A stretch of DNA of 22,055 nucleotides from a virus: the IMG/VR virus record IMGVR_UViG_3300025655_000330, positions 1 to 22,055 of that record, one strand, 5' to 3'. The position numbers and the translations under genes were made by a program. Positions 13,826 through 21,917 of this stretch are shown piece by piece; position 1 is the stretch's first letter; each line of letters starts with the position of its first letter. The notes below the pieces were generated by a model. It was given only the letters and a program-made list of their open reading frames with translations. It ran no database searches and had not been told where the DNA came from.

Positions 13826-14083
13826 TTAAAGACTGACGCGACAGGCCCACCATCCGTGACAGTCTGCCACGACATGATACTGACCATCCCACATGACGAG
13901 ATAACAGTTGGGTGTATTTAAGCGACAGATGACTTGAGCACCTTCCGACTCGGCAGCGGTATAGATGGAATTTTGACAGGCGTGATCATCGGGATCACTG
14001 AAAGCATAGCCATTTCCTGCTCGATTTTCATCGTGCCATTGATCGAGTAGGTCATGATCATCGAAAAAAGGTATACGAGACAT
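13826..14083 (-). CDS. Hypothetical small protein
   Basis: An 85-residue protein starting MSRIPFFDDHDLLDQW, positioned by the conserved leader 7 nt upstream. It is rich in Asp, His, Cys and aromatic residues (four Cys, with NTPNCYLVMWDGQYHVVADC and a terminal HGWWACRVSL). The Cys/His content could bind metal or form disulfides, but the spacing matches no known motif. The second half looks like a small beta-sheet domain. Confidence 0.55.
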   Translation of the reverse strand: MSRIPFFDDHDLLDQWHDENRAGNGYAFSDPDDHACQNSIYTAAESEGAQVICRLNTPNCYLVMWDGQYHVVADCHGWWACRVSL

Positions 14084-14086
14084 AAT

Positions 14087-14104
14087 GAGATCCTTGTGTG
14101 AGTT
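14087..14104 (-). promoter_or_regulatory. Conserved gene-boundary leader, copy 3
   Basis: Reads AACTCACACAAGGATCTC on the reverse strand before the 13826-14083 gene. Confidence 0.75.
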
Positions 14105-14111
14105 GAGTAGG

Positions 14112-14348
14112 CTACTTGACCCAATCGGTTCGGAAACGTGAGCCAAAGACAGGGACGGCGAGCCGATAAGCTGAGGAACCATCTGTCAGAGTGACAGTTT
14201 CGAGCAGAGACGCGCGGCGCACCGCATCAGGATCATGAAAAGTAACAGGCAGTGAATGGATGACAGCGGCCCATACTTGAGCTTTAAGAGATGCGTTTTT
14301 AATGCGTTTTACTTGGTTTTTATGAGGATTAATATTGATGAATTTCAT
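14112..14348 (-). CDS. Hypothetical small protein
   Basis: A 78-residue protein with a basic N-terminus (MKFININPHKNQVKRIKNA) and a C-terminal half that looks beta-rich (LLETVTLTDGSSAYRLAVPV). The shared leader lies upstream, with AAGGA 9 nt before the ATG. No family was recognised. Confidence 0.55.
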   Translation of the reverse strand: MKFININPHKNQVKRIKNASLKAQVWAAVIHSLPVTFHDPDAVRRASLLETVTLTDGSSAYRLAVPVFGSRFRTDWVK

Positions 14349-14353
14349 GATAA

Positions 14354-14371
14354 GAGATCCTTGTGTGAGTT
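14354..14371 (-). promoter_or_regulatory. Conserved gene-boundary leader, copy 4
   Basis: Reads AACTCACACAAGGATCTC on the reverse strand before the 14112-14348 gene. Confidence 0.75.
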
Positions 14372-14384
14372 GGGAGTTGAGAGA

Positions 14385-14600
14385 TTAAGCAAAGAGAGAC
14401 GAGAAAAGTTGATCAAGCTCGGCTTGAGGCGAGCTCTCTTGAGTTTGAGCTTGAGCGGCGAGGGCATCGGCCTGATCGCGTAGCGCTTGGATCTGATCAC
14501 CTGAACTAGCGAAGAGATCACCGAAGAGAGCTTGAGCGGCGAGGGCGTCAGCTTGGGCGCGGAGGTCATGAGCTTGTGAGAGAAGGTCTAGAGTCTGCAT
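14385..14600 (-). CDS. Small coiled-coil protein with internal repeat
   Basis: A 71-residue Ala/Gln/Leu-rich protein. Two near-identical segments, LRAQADALAAQA and LRDQADALAAQA, are each associated with a hydrophobic LF--LFA motif (LFGDLFAS and LFSSLFA), so the protein is an internal duplication. A helical coiled-coil or amphipathic bundle is likely. It is the first gene of the reverse-strand block and carries the shared leader. Function unknown. Confidence 0.55.
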   Translation of the reverse strand: MQTLDLLSQAHDLRAQADALAAQALFGDLFASSGDQIQALRDQADALAAQAQTQESSPQAELDQLFSSLFA

Positions 14601-14603
14601 TGA

Positions 14604-14619
14604 GAGATCCTTGTGAGTT
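14604..14619 (-). promoter_or_regulatory. Conserved gene-boundary leader, copy 5
   Basis: Reads AACTCACAAGGATCTC on the reverse strand before the 14385-14600 gene, the first gene of the block. Confidence 0.75.
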
Positions 14620-14768
14620 GGTCGAGTTACGATATGTAATAATCGTTATGAGATTGTATAATTCAAAAACCCCCCCCACGTCAAATTTTATTTTTAATTT
14701 TTTTCATCGAGCTATATCAAAGAGCGCAGACATGATAATATAACCGCGACTATCTACGAGGAGCGCGT
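14620..14768. promoter_or_regulatory. Divergent AT-rich intergenic region
   Basis: The only divergent space between the reverse block and the late forward genes, so it should hold promoters for both. It contains a run of eight C (14670-14677), a T-rich tract (14687-14705) and a GATAATAT stretch at 14734-14741 that could be a forward -10. No clear -35 was found. The forward gene has a GAGGAGCGC ribosome site. Confidence 0.4.
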
Positions 14769-15002
14769 ATGATCGACTATGACGCAGACGACACTATAGA
14801 GAGCATCGAGAGTTTTATCCTCGATCGCTCATACGCGCATCCATCGGGCGCGCTCACGGTAGAGATGGTGATGAGCGCATATATCGAGATACATGATATC
14901 GAGCCTGATCATGATGAGATATATATGATACTCGCGCACCAATACGAGAGTGATTATGATCATCTCGGACAGTTAATTTTTAGAGCCGTACTCGAATTTT
15001 AA
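14769..15002 (+). CDS. Hypothetical small acidic protein
   Basis: A 77-residue protein very rich in Asp, Glu, Ile and Tyr (MIDYDADDTIESIESF at the start, then IEIHDIEPDHDEIYMI). It is predicted mostly helical with a strongly negative charge. No family was recognised. A DNA-mimic or chaperone-like role is possible from charge alone but not supported by any motif. It opens the forward block leading to the large terminase and has a good ribosome site. Confidence 0.6.
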   Translation: MIDYDADDTIESIESFILDRSYAHPSGALTVEMVMSAYIEIHDIEPDHDEIYMILAHQYESDYDHLGQLIFRAVLEF

Positions 15003-15012
15003 GGAGAGAGAT

Positions 15013-15540
15013 ATGTTTGTAGATCTAATCAAAGGCCGCAAGGCATCAAAGCCCCAAAAACAGCGCATGAGCGCAGACAACGACCGCGACGAGATGAGTG
15101 ATGAGCGACTCGATGAGATTATGGCAGAGCTCTTCGGTACTGCGGACGATGACCGCGGCGACGAGCCATCCGCGCCAAAAAAGATGAAAAAAGGCTCGCG
15201 CTATGATCTTGAGAAGGCGATGGATGAGGATGATGATCTCGACATCGAAGACGATGAAGAAGAAGACATGGAAAAGGGAATGTCACGCCGCGAGATGATG
15301 AATCAGGTCTACTCGATGGTTGATGATTTGAGTGATGAAGAGCTCGATTCTTTCCTCAGCGATCGACAGATCAAGAAGGCGCAAGTGATGGCGATCTTTG
15401 AGCAAATGCCAACGAGCGACCTTAAAGAGCTCGTGAGCGCCCGCGCCGCGAACGGAGCGGAGCCCATGAGCCCACTCGCAATGAGCAAGGGTGATGATAT
15501 GGATTATGATGATGAGATGGATGATGAGGAAGACATCTAA
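15013..15540 (+). CDS. Hypothetical acidic low-complexity protein
   Basis: A 175-residue protein, acidic overall, with basic N-terminal residues (KGRKASKPQKQR), an Asp/Glu run at about 75-87 and a second at the C-terminus. Between them lies a helical Met/Asp-rich segment (MVDDLSDEELDSFLSDRQI). The bipolar composition resembles scaffold-like or structural accessory proteins, but this is inference only. It sits directly upstream of the DUF5824-like gene with no gap (TAA then ATG) and has an AAGGAGAG ribosome site. Confidence 0.6.
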   Translation: MFVDLIKGRKASKPQKQRMSADNDRDEMSDERLDEIMAELFGTADDDRGDEPSAPKKMKKGSRYDLEKAMDEDDDLDIEDDEEEDMEKGMSRREMMNQVYSMVDDLSDEELDSFLSDRQIKKAQVMAIFEQMPTSDLKELVSARAANGAEPMSPLAMSKGDDMDYDDEMDDEEDI

Positions 15541-16014
15541 ATGAGCAAAGCGCGCCGAGACTTGCTCAAGAGCGCGGAGAGTTCGCGCCCGCCTAAAGTG
15601 CCCGCTAAATACCTGAGCGGGCTCAAAGGTGAGGAGAGAGCCCAACGCAAGCGAGAGCTCGAGCGCCGAGCGCGAGACGCCTCACAGCGCACTTATGAAC
15701 CGCTGCCGAGCGATGAGGACGCGAAGACACGCCCGAGCAAATATTCGCGAACGCGGCTAGCTGCTGATGTACGCGAGGCGATGAAAGGTAACAGCGCTAA
15801 AGAGTTTATAGACACCGTAGCGCGCCTCACAGGCATCAAGAGATCGATCATCGAAGAGGTGCATGAGCGAGGCGCGGCCGCGTGGGCTACAGGACACCGC
15901 CCCGGCGCCTCTCAGGTGGCGTGGTCAAGAGCGCGCGTGTATTCTTTCGCGGCCGGTGGCAAGACCCAGCGCACCGCCGACGCGGATTTATGGAGAGAGC
16001 ATAAAGAAGGGTGA
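15541..16014 (+). CDS. DUF5824-like phage protein
   Basis: A 157-residue basic protein. It contains PAKYLSGLKGEER (about 21-33) near the N-terminus and, in the second half, RGAAAWATGHRPGASQVAW followed by RARVYSFAAGGKT and a D-DLW end. From memory this arrangement (YLSGL ... TGxRPGxSxxxWxxARVYSF) is that of the DUF5824 family of phage proteins, whose function is unknown; many members sit near structural genes. It lies immediately upstream of the large terminase. The family call should be confirmed by profile search. Confidence 0.6.
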   Translation: MSKARRDLLKSAESSRPPKVPAKYLSGLKGEERAQRKRELERRARDASQRTYEPLPSDEDAKTRPSKYSRTRLAADVREAMKGNSAKEFIDTVARLTGIKRSIIEEVHERGAAAWATGHRPGASQVAWSRARVYSFAAGGKTQRTADADLWREHKEG

Positions 16015-16023
16015 TCAAGAACA

Positions 16024-17727
16024 ATGGACACTCAACAGCTACTAGCGACAGCGCGAGGGCGCCGGATATTGAGCGCGGCGAGCCCGCAGTTTTTCGATGC
16101 GTACTACTGCGGAATGAGGCGCGCTGATCATCGCGACAGATGGCTAGACACGATGGAGAGCGCCACGGTCCGAGCCAAAGACACAGGCGTAAAAGCAAAA
16201 ACCCTGATCTTAGCGCCGCGTGATCATGGAAAGACAGAGGCCGCGATCACCTACGCGACCCGCGCGCTTTGCCTTGATCGAGATATCAGGATCCTATGGA
16301 TATCGGAGAGTCAAGGACAAGCAGAGAAGCGCATGAGGCGCGTGAGCTCACTACTACAGAGCTCAAGGATCCTTGAAGATTGGGCGAGTGATCCATTAGA
16401 CGGCGCGCCCCCATTTCAAGCCGAGGGGAGCAAGTGGACCAATAACTTGATCTACCTCAACCGATCCCGACAGAGCGTAGACGCCTCTTTAGAGGTGATC
16501 GGCGCGGGGGGATCCGTGACCGGTGGTCACTTTGATCTGATTATCTGTGATGATATCCAAGATGATCGAAACACATATACAGCGGGCGTGAGATCAAAAA
16601 CGCGCGAATGGTGGCGCGGTACTGTGGCGCCTATGCTCTCGCGAGGTGGATCGATACTCGTTATCGGTACGAGGAAACACCACGATGATCTATTTGCTCA
16701 CCTGATCAATGATCCAACCTATCGAGTGATGCATGACAAGGCTATCCCAAATTGGCCTGAGAGCTATAGTTTCATCACGGACACCGATGAGAACGGGCGC
16801 GAGATCATCACGGGCGTAGACATTGAAGGTGGCTCATGTTTATGGCCTGAAGAGAGGCCGTTAGATTATCTCTTACTTGAGCGCCGCGCGGTAGGTTCAC
16901 GGCTTTTCAGTCGTGAGTTTCAGAACGAAGTACAAGATGAATCAAGCGCAGCCTTCAAAATGGCGTGGCTAGAGAGAGCGATGGAGCGTGGTAAACGCTA
17001 TCGACTAGGAGACATACCCGCAGAGGTTGATGATCTCGTTCAAGGTTGGGATTTTAGTTTAGTGACAGATGCACAAGGCGCACAGGAACGAGACACAGAT
17101 TATACCGTGGGGATCACATGGGGGAGGAACTCAAAGACGGGCGACCGCTACTTGATCGATATCTTCCGAAAGCGCGGCATGAGCCCCACCGAGCTACAAG
17201 GGCGTGTTAAAGGCGAGTACGCGAAATTTAGGCGCCCGCCGCGCGTGGTCGCGGTAGAAAAAAACGCTTTCGGCGAGCTCCATTATCTAGGATTGCAGCG
17301 ATCAAGTGATCTACCACTTAAAGCACACATCACCCACGCGCGAAATAAAGCTGATCCTTGGGAAGGTGTGCCGGCGCTCTCAGTCCTATTCGAGAACGAT
17401 AAAATCATCCTTCCAAGCGCCACAGACACAGACCGCGAGCGCTTAGAGCCACTGATCCATGAGCTCTACAATCTCGGTAAAGAGAAACACGATGACACTG
17501 TGATGGCCCTATGGATAGCCGAGACTTGGTTACGTAAAAGCGCGTTTACCTACACGATGGACTTTGGAGGAACGGAGATCCAAGGCACAGCAGATGAGCG
17601 CCTATTTAGCGGAGATGAGAGCGAAATCATGACGCACGATGAATATTCTAATCACGCTACCCGCGCCGCTCATGATACAATATGGAGTGAATTACTACCC
17701 GGCTACACGACAAGCGGAGAGCACTGA
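16024..17727 (+). CDS. terL: Terminase large subunit
   Basis: A 567-residue packaging motor protein. ATPase part: Walker A-type APRDHGKT (64-71), Walker B DLIICDD (171-177), and the coupling segment ILVIGTRKHHDD (211-222). The nuclease part has an RNase H-like fold: D343 in GWDFS, E412 in VAVEKNAFG, and D490/D491 in KHDDTVMALW. All key acids are present, so both domains should be active. It cuts phage concatemers and pumps DNA into the prohead. Length is normal. The candidate small subunit lies far upstream at 9493, and no portal gene follows; the next gene starts at its stop codon (TGATG). Confidence 0.95.
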   Translation: MDTQQLLATARGRRILSAASPQFFDAYYCGMRRADHRDRWLDTMESATVRAKDTGVKAKTLILAPRDHGKTEAAITYATRALCLDRDIRILWISESQGQAEKRMRRVSSLLQSSRILEDWASDPLDGAPPFQAEGSKWTNNLIYLNRSRQSVDASLEVIGAGGSVTGGHFDLIICDDIQDDRNTYTAGVRSKTREWWRGTVAPMLSRGGSILVIGTRKHHDDLFAHLINDPTYRVMHDKAIPNWPESYSFITDTDENGREIITGVDIEGGSCLWPEERPLDYLLLERRAVGSRLFSREFQNEVQDESSAAFKMAWLERAMERGKRYRLGDIPAEVDDLVQGWDFSLVTDAQGAQERDTDYTVGITWGRNSKTGDRYLIDIFRKRGMSPTELQGRVKGEYAKFRRPPRVVAVEKNAFGELHYLGLQRSSDLPLKAHITHARNKADPWEGVPALSVLFENDKIILPSATDTDRERLEPLIHELYNLGKEKHDDTVMALWIAETWLRKSAFTYTMDFGGTEIQGTADERLFSGDESEIMTHDEYSNHATRAAHDTIWSELLPGYTTSGEH

Positions 17728-18053
17728 TGATAGAGACACATATATTCACCTCGGTGGGAGGAGCAGAGCTCATCATCGAGCCAAGCTCATATTTCGGCCA
17801 ACGTTTTAGCGATGGTCATCGAAATGTACAAGTGAGCGCGAAGGATCTAGGGGGGGGATCATTCACGGTATCTTATCGCCCCGTAGGAGCGCCCAACTTC
17901 ATCGAGCACGTCTCAGGAGCACTAGAGACGGACGCTGTGATATTAGTTGATCGCGCGCCTGTATTTGACGCGCTCAAGATCGAGTTCGCGGGCGTCCCCG
18001 TTGCACCCGCAACGCAGACCATCACACTAAACACATGGCCGCGAGGTCTTTGA
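17727..18053 (+). CDS. Small virion-like beta protein, unknown
   Basis: A 108-residue protein starting 1 nt inside the terminase stop. It is Gly/Val/Ser-rich with alternating hydrophobic residues (VQVSAKDLGGGSFTVSYRPV and IKIEFAGV-type segments), so a beta-sandwich is likely. No family was recognised. Its position between the terminase and fibre genes suggests a structural or tail-associated protein. It ends one base before the next ATG. Confidence 0.55.
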   Translation: MIETHIFTSVGGAELIIEPSSYFGQRFSDGHRNVQVSAKDLGGGSFTVSYRPVGAPNFIEHVSGALETDAVILVDRAPVFDALKIEFAGVPVAPATQTITLNTWPRGL

Positions 18054-18054
18054 G

Positions 18055-18330
18055 ATGGCGACATTATCAGGCGATCAATCATCAATGAGCGGAGGCTCGC
18101 AAGGTTGGCAACTTGAGCTTTTCACGGTCACGGCGCCCCAAACTCAGTTCACGATAGGCCAACAGCCCGCAACAGATCTTGACGGCGACGCGCTCGCGAT
18201 CCTCAAGCTCAACGGTGTGACTCAACAGATCAATGTTGAGTATTCGCATAACTATCGCACCTTCACTTGGATCTCCGCAGACGCGCTTGAGACCGGAGAT
18301 GTGATCGAAATCTTCTATCAACCTCGATAA
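18055..18330 (+). CDS. Small fibre-associated protein sharing a C-terminal module
   Basis: A 91-residue beta-rich protein. Its last third (ISADALETGDVIEIFYQPR) parallels the C-terminus of the 433-residue fibre downstream (LETDDIIEIRYNA), and both have an ILVLNG/LKLNG-type strand before it. The two therefore share a small domain of about 60-70 residues. It may be an attachment or capping piece of the same structure. It starts right after the previous stop codon. Confidence 0.6.
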   Translation: MATLSGDQSSMSGGSQGWQLELFTVTAPQTQFTIGQQPATDLDGDALAILKLNGVTQQINVEYSHNYRTFTWISADALETGDVIEIFYQPR

Positions 18331-18358
18331 CCCCCCACCTGATAAGGAGCGCCGAAAC

Positions 18359-19660
18359 ATGGCACAAATCAAGGGAAAACAGATTGCCAACGCGAGCATT
18401 GCGGCGGCAAAGATCGACCTCACAGACAGCTTTGATTTCACATCAGGCTCAGTGAGTGTAGCAACCCCAAGCTCAAACAATGACGCGGCCAATAAGGCCT
18501 ATGTAGACTCTGTAACCACGGGCTCCGCGGCAGGGCTCGATTTTAAGGAGAGCGTAGTAGTCGCGTCAGCGGCAAACTTCGCGGGATCATATAGCGCGAA
18601 TGTTCTCACCGCGAGCTCAACCGGCGCGATCTCGATTGACGGCGTGAGCCTCGCGCTCAATGATCGCGTGCTTTTGAAGGACCAGAGCACCGCATCAAAT
18701 AACGGAATCTACTATGTGAGCGTAGTAGGTGATGGAAGCACCGCCGCAGAGCTCACGCGCGCAACCGACGCCGACAGCTCCGCAGATCTCAACACAGGCG
18801 CTTTCGTCTTCGTCGAGGATGGCTCAACGAATCAAAACCGCGCGTATGTATTACAGGCGAACGGCGACGGCAGCTCACCAACGCTTGACACTGATGATCT
18901 CGTGTTCATTCAGTTTAGCGGAGCAGGGCAGATCACCGCGGGCGACGGTCTCTCAAAGAGCGGCGACACACTCAACCTTGACATCAATGGCCTAACTGCA
19001 GTTGCAGACGCGGCGGCAAGTGGTGATTCAATCGCTGTATACGACGCGAGTGTAAGCGGGCCACGCAAGATCTCAGCGCTCACTTTCTTGAGCGATCTCA
19101 ACAACACAAACGAGTTCACGACAGCATCAAACAAGGTAGCGCTTAATCTCAAGAGTAATGGTGGTCTTGCATCAAGCTCATCCGGTCTTGAGCTCGACGA
19201 CGACAACATGAGCGCGGTACTTGCGGCAGGTCTCGCAAGCACTCACAACTTTGTCATGGTGGACTCGTCAGGAGTCCGAAAGATCACACGAAATGAGCTC
19301 TTAACGGCGCTCGCGGGCGACGGTCTCACAGCGGACACTGCGAACGGACAACTTGACGCATCAGTACCACAGCTCGACAGCGGAAGCGCGGCGAGCTCGA
19401 TTTCATTAGATGGCACGGGAACAGGGATCACTATCTCGGCAACCCCTCTCGATGATAGCGCGGTACTCGTACTTGTGAACGGTGTGGGTATCGAGCTAGG
19501 CGATGGAGTGAAGACAACAGAAGCTTATTTTTCGAGCGACAGTGGCACCACAGCGCGCGCGCTCGCTGATATCGCTTCAGGGGATGAGCTCATTTGGAAC
19601 GGATCGACACACTACACACTAGAGACAGATGATATCATCGAGATCCGCTACAACGCCTAA
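18359..19660 (+). CDS. Tail-fibre-type protein
   Basis: A 433-residue repetitive, Ser/Ala/Asp/Gly-rich protein. The start MAQIKGKQIANASI matches that of many phage fibre proteins, and AANKAYVDS (about 43-51) precedes a widespread fibre domain at about 59-167 (GLDFKESV, DGVSLALNDRVLLKDQ, NGIYYV, GAFVFVEDG, N-RAYVL). Shorter repeats of GDGLSKSGDTLNL and VALNLKSNGGL type follow, then a C-terminal module shared with the 18055 gene. It presumably forms a trimeric beta-rich fibre. The receptor-binding end would be the C-terminal part. A GGAG ribosome site precedes it. Confidence 0.8.
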   Translation: MAQIKGKQIANASIAAAKIDLTDSFDFTSGSVSVATPSSNNDAANKAYVDSVTTGSAAGLDFKESVVVASAANFAGSYSANVLTASSTGAISIDGVSLALNDRVLLKDQSTASNNGIYYVSVVGDGSTAAELTRATDADSSADLNTGAFVFVEDGSTNQNRAYVLQANGDGSSPTLDTDDLVFIQFSGAGQITAGDGLSKSGDTLNLDINGLTAVADAAASGDSIAVYDASVSGPRKISALTFLSDLNNTNEFTTASNKVALNLKSNGGLASSSSGLELDDDNMSAVLAAGLASTHNFVMVDSSGVRKITRNELLTALAGDGLTADTANGQLDASVPQLDSGSAASSISLDGTGTGITISATPLDDSAVLVLVNGVGIELGDGVKTTEAYFSSDSGTTARALADIASGDELIWNGSTHYTLETDDIIEIRYNA

Positions 19661-19694
19661 TCTCGGCAGGTGACATAGAGCCTGAAAAGTGTTA

Positions 19695-19728
19695 CTCTCT
19701 CAGCATAGATAGACACCATGCGAGAGAG
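19695..19728 (+). promoter_or_regulatory. Hairpin covering the ribosome site of the large fibre gene
   Basis: CTCTCTC (19695-19701) and GCAT (19703-19706) pair with ATGC (19718-19721) and GAGAGAG (19722-19728), with a single bulged A and an 11-nt loop. The GAGAG stretch is the only Shine-Dalgarno-like sequence before the ATG at 19737, so the hairpin could limit translation. Confidence 0.45.
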
Positions 19729-19736
19729 AGAATCAT

Positions 19737-21890
19737 ATGCGGATCAAAGGCAAACAGCTAGCAGATATCCTAAGAGATGAGGGCGCGCCATTTAACCGCG
19801 TCTATGCGAGTCAGCTTACAGGCGGACTTGTATTCAAGGCGAAGAACGCGAGCTTGAGCGCGATGACCATTGGCCAGGCGGTCTACATATCAGGTGTCAG
19901 CGGCGATGTGCCAGAGGTGCTATTAGCAGACGCAGATGGCGCGGGGACTATGCCTGCGGCGGGTCTAATCGCGACAGGCGGCAACGCGGGGGCAGATGTG
20001 TGGATCATCTCACTCGGAGAGCTCAAAAATGTGAACACCGCTGCATTTAGCGAGGGAGACACGCTCTATGTAAGCACGACAGCGGGCGCGCTAGTGGCGA
20101 GCCCACCGGCAGGATCTAGCGCCAAGCTTCAAAACATCGGGCGGGTAGTACGCGCGGATTCGGCGGGTGTGATCTTTGTAGGCGGCGCGGGTAGAAGTGC
20201 CGCCACGCCAAATCTTGATCAGGGTAAATTCTTTGTAGGCAACGCGAGTAATCAGAGCTCAACGAGCGTCTATACTCTACCAATCACGGATGGGAACGCG
20301 GGCGACGTACTCACGACAGATGGCGCGGGCGCTGTAACGTTTAGCGCTCCAAGTGGCGGAGCGACAGCACCTACAGTCATTAATAATTCGGCAGTGGTAA
20401 ACCTAAGTGCAAATACAAACTATGTAGTTGACCCTGCTACATCAGGCACGTTGACGGCACGAGTGCCGAACAGTGGCAGCACAGATGGAGACACGATAGA
20501 GATTACAAATCTAAGTTCTCAGTCAGTGATCATCGAGCTTTACGACACAAGTGGACAGGCGAAACTTTACTATGCTGATGGCACACTCGCGCCGACAGTA
20601 GCGACATATAGAGATCAAATTACGGTTGAGTCACAGGGGACAATCAGACTTTATCAAGCGGGCGCAGGGTCACCGGTGGAATGGTATCTATACCACTCGC
20701 CAGCTTTTGAAGTTGAGGCGGCAACATCATCATTGTCAAGCGCGGACACATTAGCATATAGCAGCGTCAAAAAGGCTTTTTTGAGTGCGGGTGAAATTCA
20801 TGGTGACTATGTGTTGACGTCTAATATTTCAAACACTGTACGACCATTTCATCGATATGTGACGACATACGCAGAGACGACAGCCCGAACAATAAGTTTA
20901 CCTGATCGATACAATAATGAGAGCATCATCCAAGATCTCGATGGTAAACGAATTTATTTTGAAAATAGAGGGACATCAAGTTTAACCGTCAATCTATCAA
21001 ATAGTTATTTAAATGTCTCAAGCGTCGCATATAGAGCGTATCTATGGTCATTTGAGAATGTAAACATCTCAAGTATCGCATTAAAGCCCGGGGAGAGCGT
21101 ACAAGTAGAAGTAACTGTTCAAGATGTATCAGGGACAGATAAACGAGTGTATTACCGTCTCGGTCAACATACCCCGACATATGAGACAACAGAGGACAGC
21201 ACAGGCGCAAATGCAACCATCTCACACGGGCGAGAGAAGCACCTAACGTACATTGTCAACACCGCAAACAATGTAACAGTGACACTTCCGACGCTCAGTG
21301 ACTGTAAGCCTGACTATCGAGTCACTGTAAAAAACGCGGGCTCAGGCACAGTGACACTAAACAGAGGATCAACGGATACATTTGACGGCGCGACCTCAAC
21401 GACTCTCGCTCAGTATGACACAATCACATTGAGCAAACGCAGCAGCTCAACATGGTCAACGATCAACCCAATCACACCCTCAACGAGTGATGATCTGACA
21501 GGTAACATCACGCCGACAAATTACACGGCTACGAGCTCAGACACGTTGAGCACGCACTTGAGCGCGATAGATAGTGCACTAGGTAGCGCGGGTGGCGGTG
21601 GTACAAACTATACCTACTCGGCCATAACTTCAGCGTCATCCCCCGTTACTGCTCAAGCATGGTATCATTACTCGGTAGATACTTCAGGCGGAGCAGTAAC
21701 GATCAATCTACCTGCACTCAGCTCTGTAACGGATGGTGATGAGATAAGGGTAAAAGTTCGTAATGCATCAAATAATACAACGATCAACGCGGGTAGTGAT
21801 ACGATTGATGGTGCTGCAACCTTTGTAATGAATGTGGCATATAGCGCAATCACAATCGTAGCGGGCTCAACTGAATGGGAGATTATCTAA
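19737..21890 (+). CDS. Large tail-fibre-type protein
   Basis: A 717-residue protein starting MRIKGKQLADIL, the same kind of N-terminal anchor as the preceding fibre. Residues 25-155 form a domain seen in many phage fibres (AVYISGV, PAAGLIATG, VWIISLGELK, GDTLYVSTTAG, IGRVVRAD, VGGAGRS). The remainder is Ser/Thr/Asn-rich beta-repeat sequence with recurring motifs such as VTLPTL/INLPAL, YRVTVKNAGSGTVTLN and EIRVKVRNASNNTTIN, indicating at least two copies of a similar module near 500-560 and 640-710. The stretch 20761-21205 has a distinctly lower GCGC content and is probably a recombined segment. A role in host recognition is likely. Confidence 0.8.
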   Translation: MRIKGKQLADILRDEGAPFNRVYASQLTGGLVFKAKNASLSAMTIGQAVYISGVSGDVPEVLLADADGAGTMPAAGLIATGGNAGADVWIISLGELKNVNTAAFSEGDTLYVSTTAGALVASPPAGSSAKLQNIGRVVRADSAGVIFVGGAGRSAATPNLDQGKFFVGNASNQSSTSVYTLPITDGNAGDVLTTDGAGAVTFSAPSGGATAPTVINNSAVVNLSANTNYVVDPATSGTLTARVPNSGSTDGDTIEITNLSSQSVIIELYDTSGQAKLYYADGTLAPTVATYRDQITVESQGTIRLYQAGAGSPVEWYLYHSPAFEVEAATSSLSSADTLAYSSVKKAFLSAGEIHGDYVLTSNISNTVRPFHRYVTTYAETTARTISLPDRYNNESIIQDLDGKRIYFENRGTSSLTVNLSNSYLNVSSVAYRAYLWSFENVNISSIALKPGESVQVEVTVQDVSGTDKRVYYRLGQHTPTYETTEDSTGANATISHGREKHLTYIVNTANNVTVTLPTLSDCKPDYRVTVKNAGSGTVTLNRGSTDTFDGATSTTLAQYDTITLSKRSSSTWSTINPITPSTSDDLTGNITPTNYTATSSDTLSTHLSAIDSALGSAGGGGTNYTYSAITSASSPVTAQAWYHYSVDTSGGAVTINLPALSSVTDGDEIRVKVRNASNNTTINAGSDTIDGAATFVMNVAYSAITIVAGSTEWEII

Positions 21891-21917
21891 TATGAGTTAT
21901 AAGCTAAAGTAATAACC

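Noticed and set aside
14670-14677. Run of eight C as a phase-variable promoter spacer
   Set aside because: No -35/-10 pair could be placed around it; a simple homopolymer, also prone to sequencing error.
18082-18492. 136-codon reverse frame across the 18055 and 18359 genes
   Set aside because: It spans two well-supported forward genes and shows no protein family features.
21892-21912. Six-codon frame MSYKLK after the large fibre gene
   Set aside because: Too short to support as a gene; could be the relic of a truncated gene or chance.
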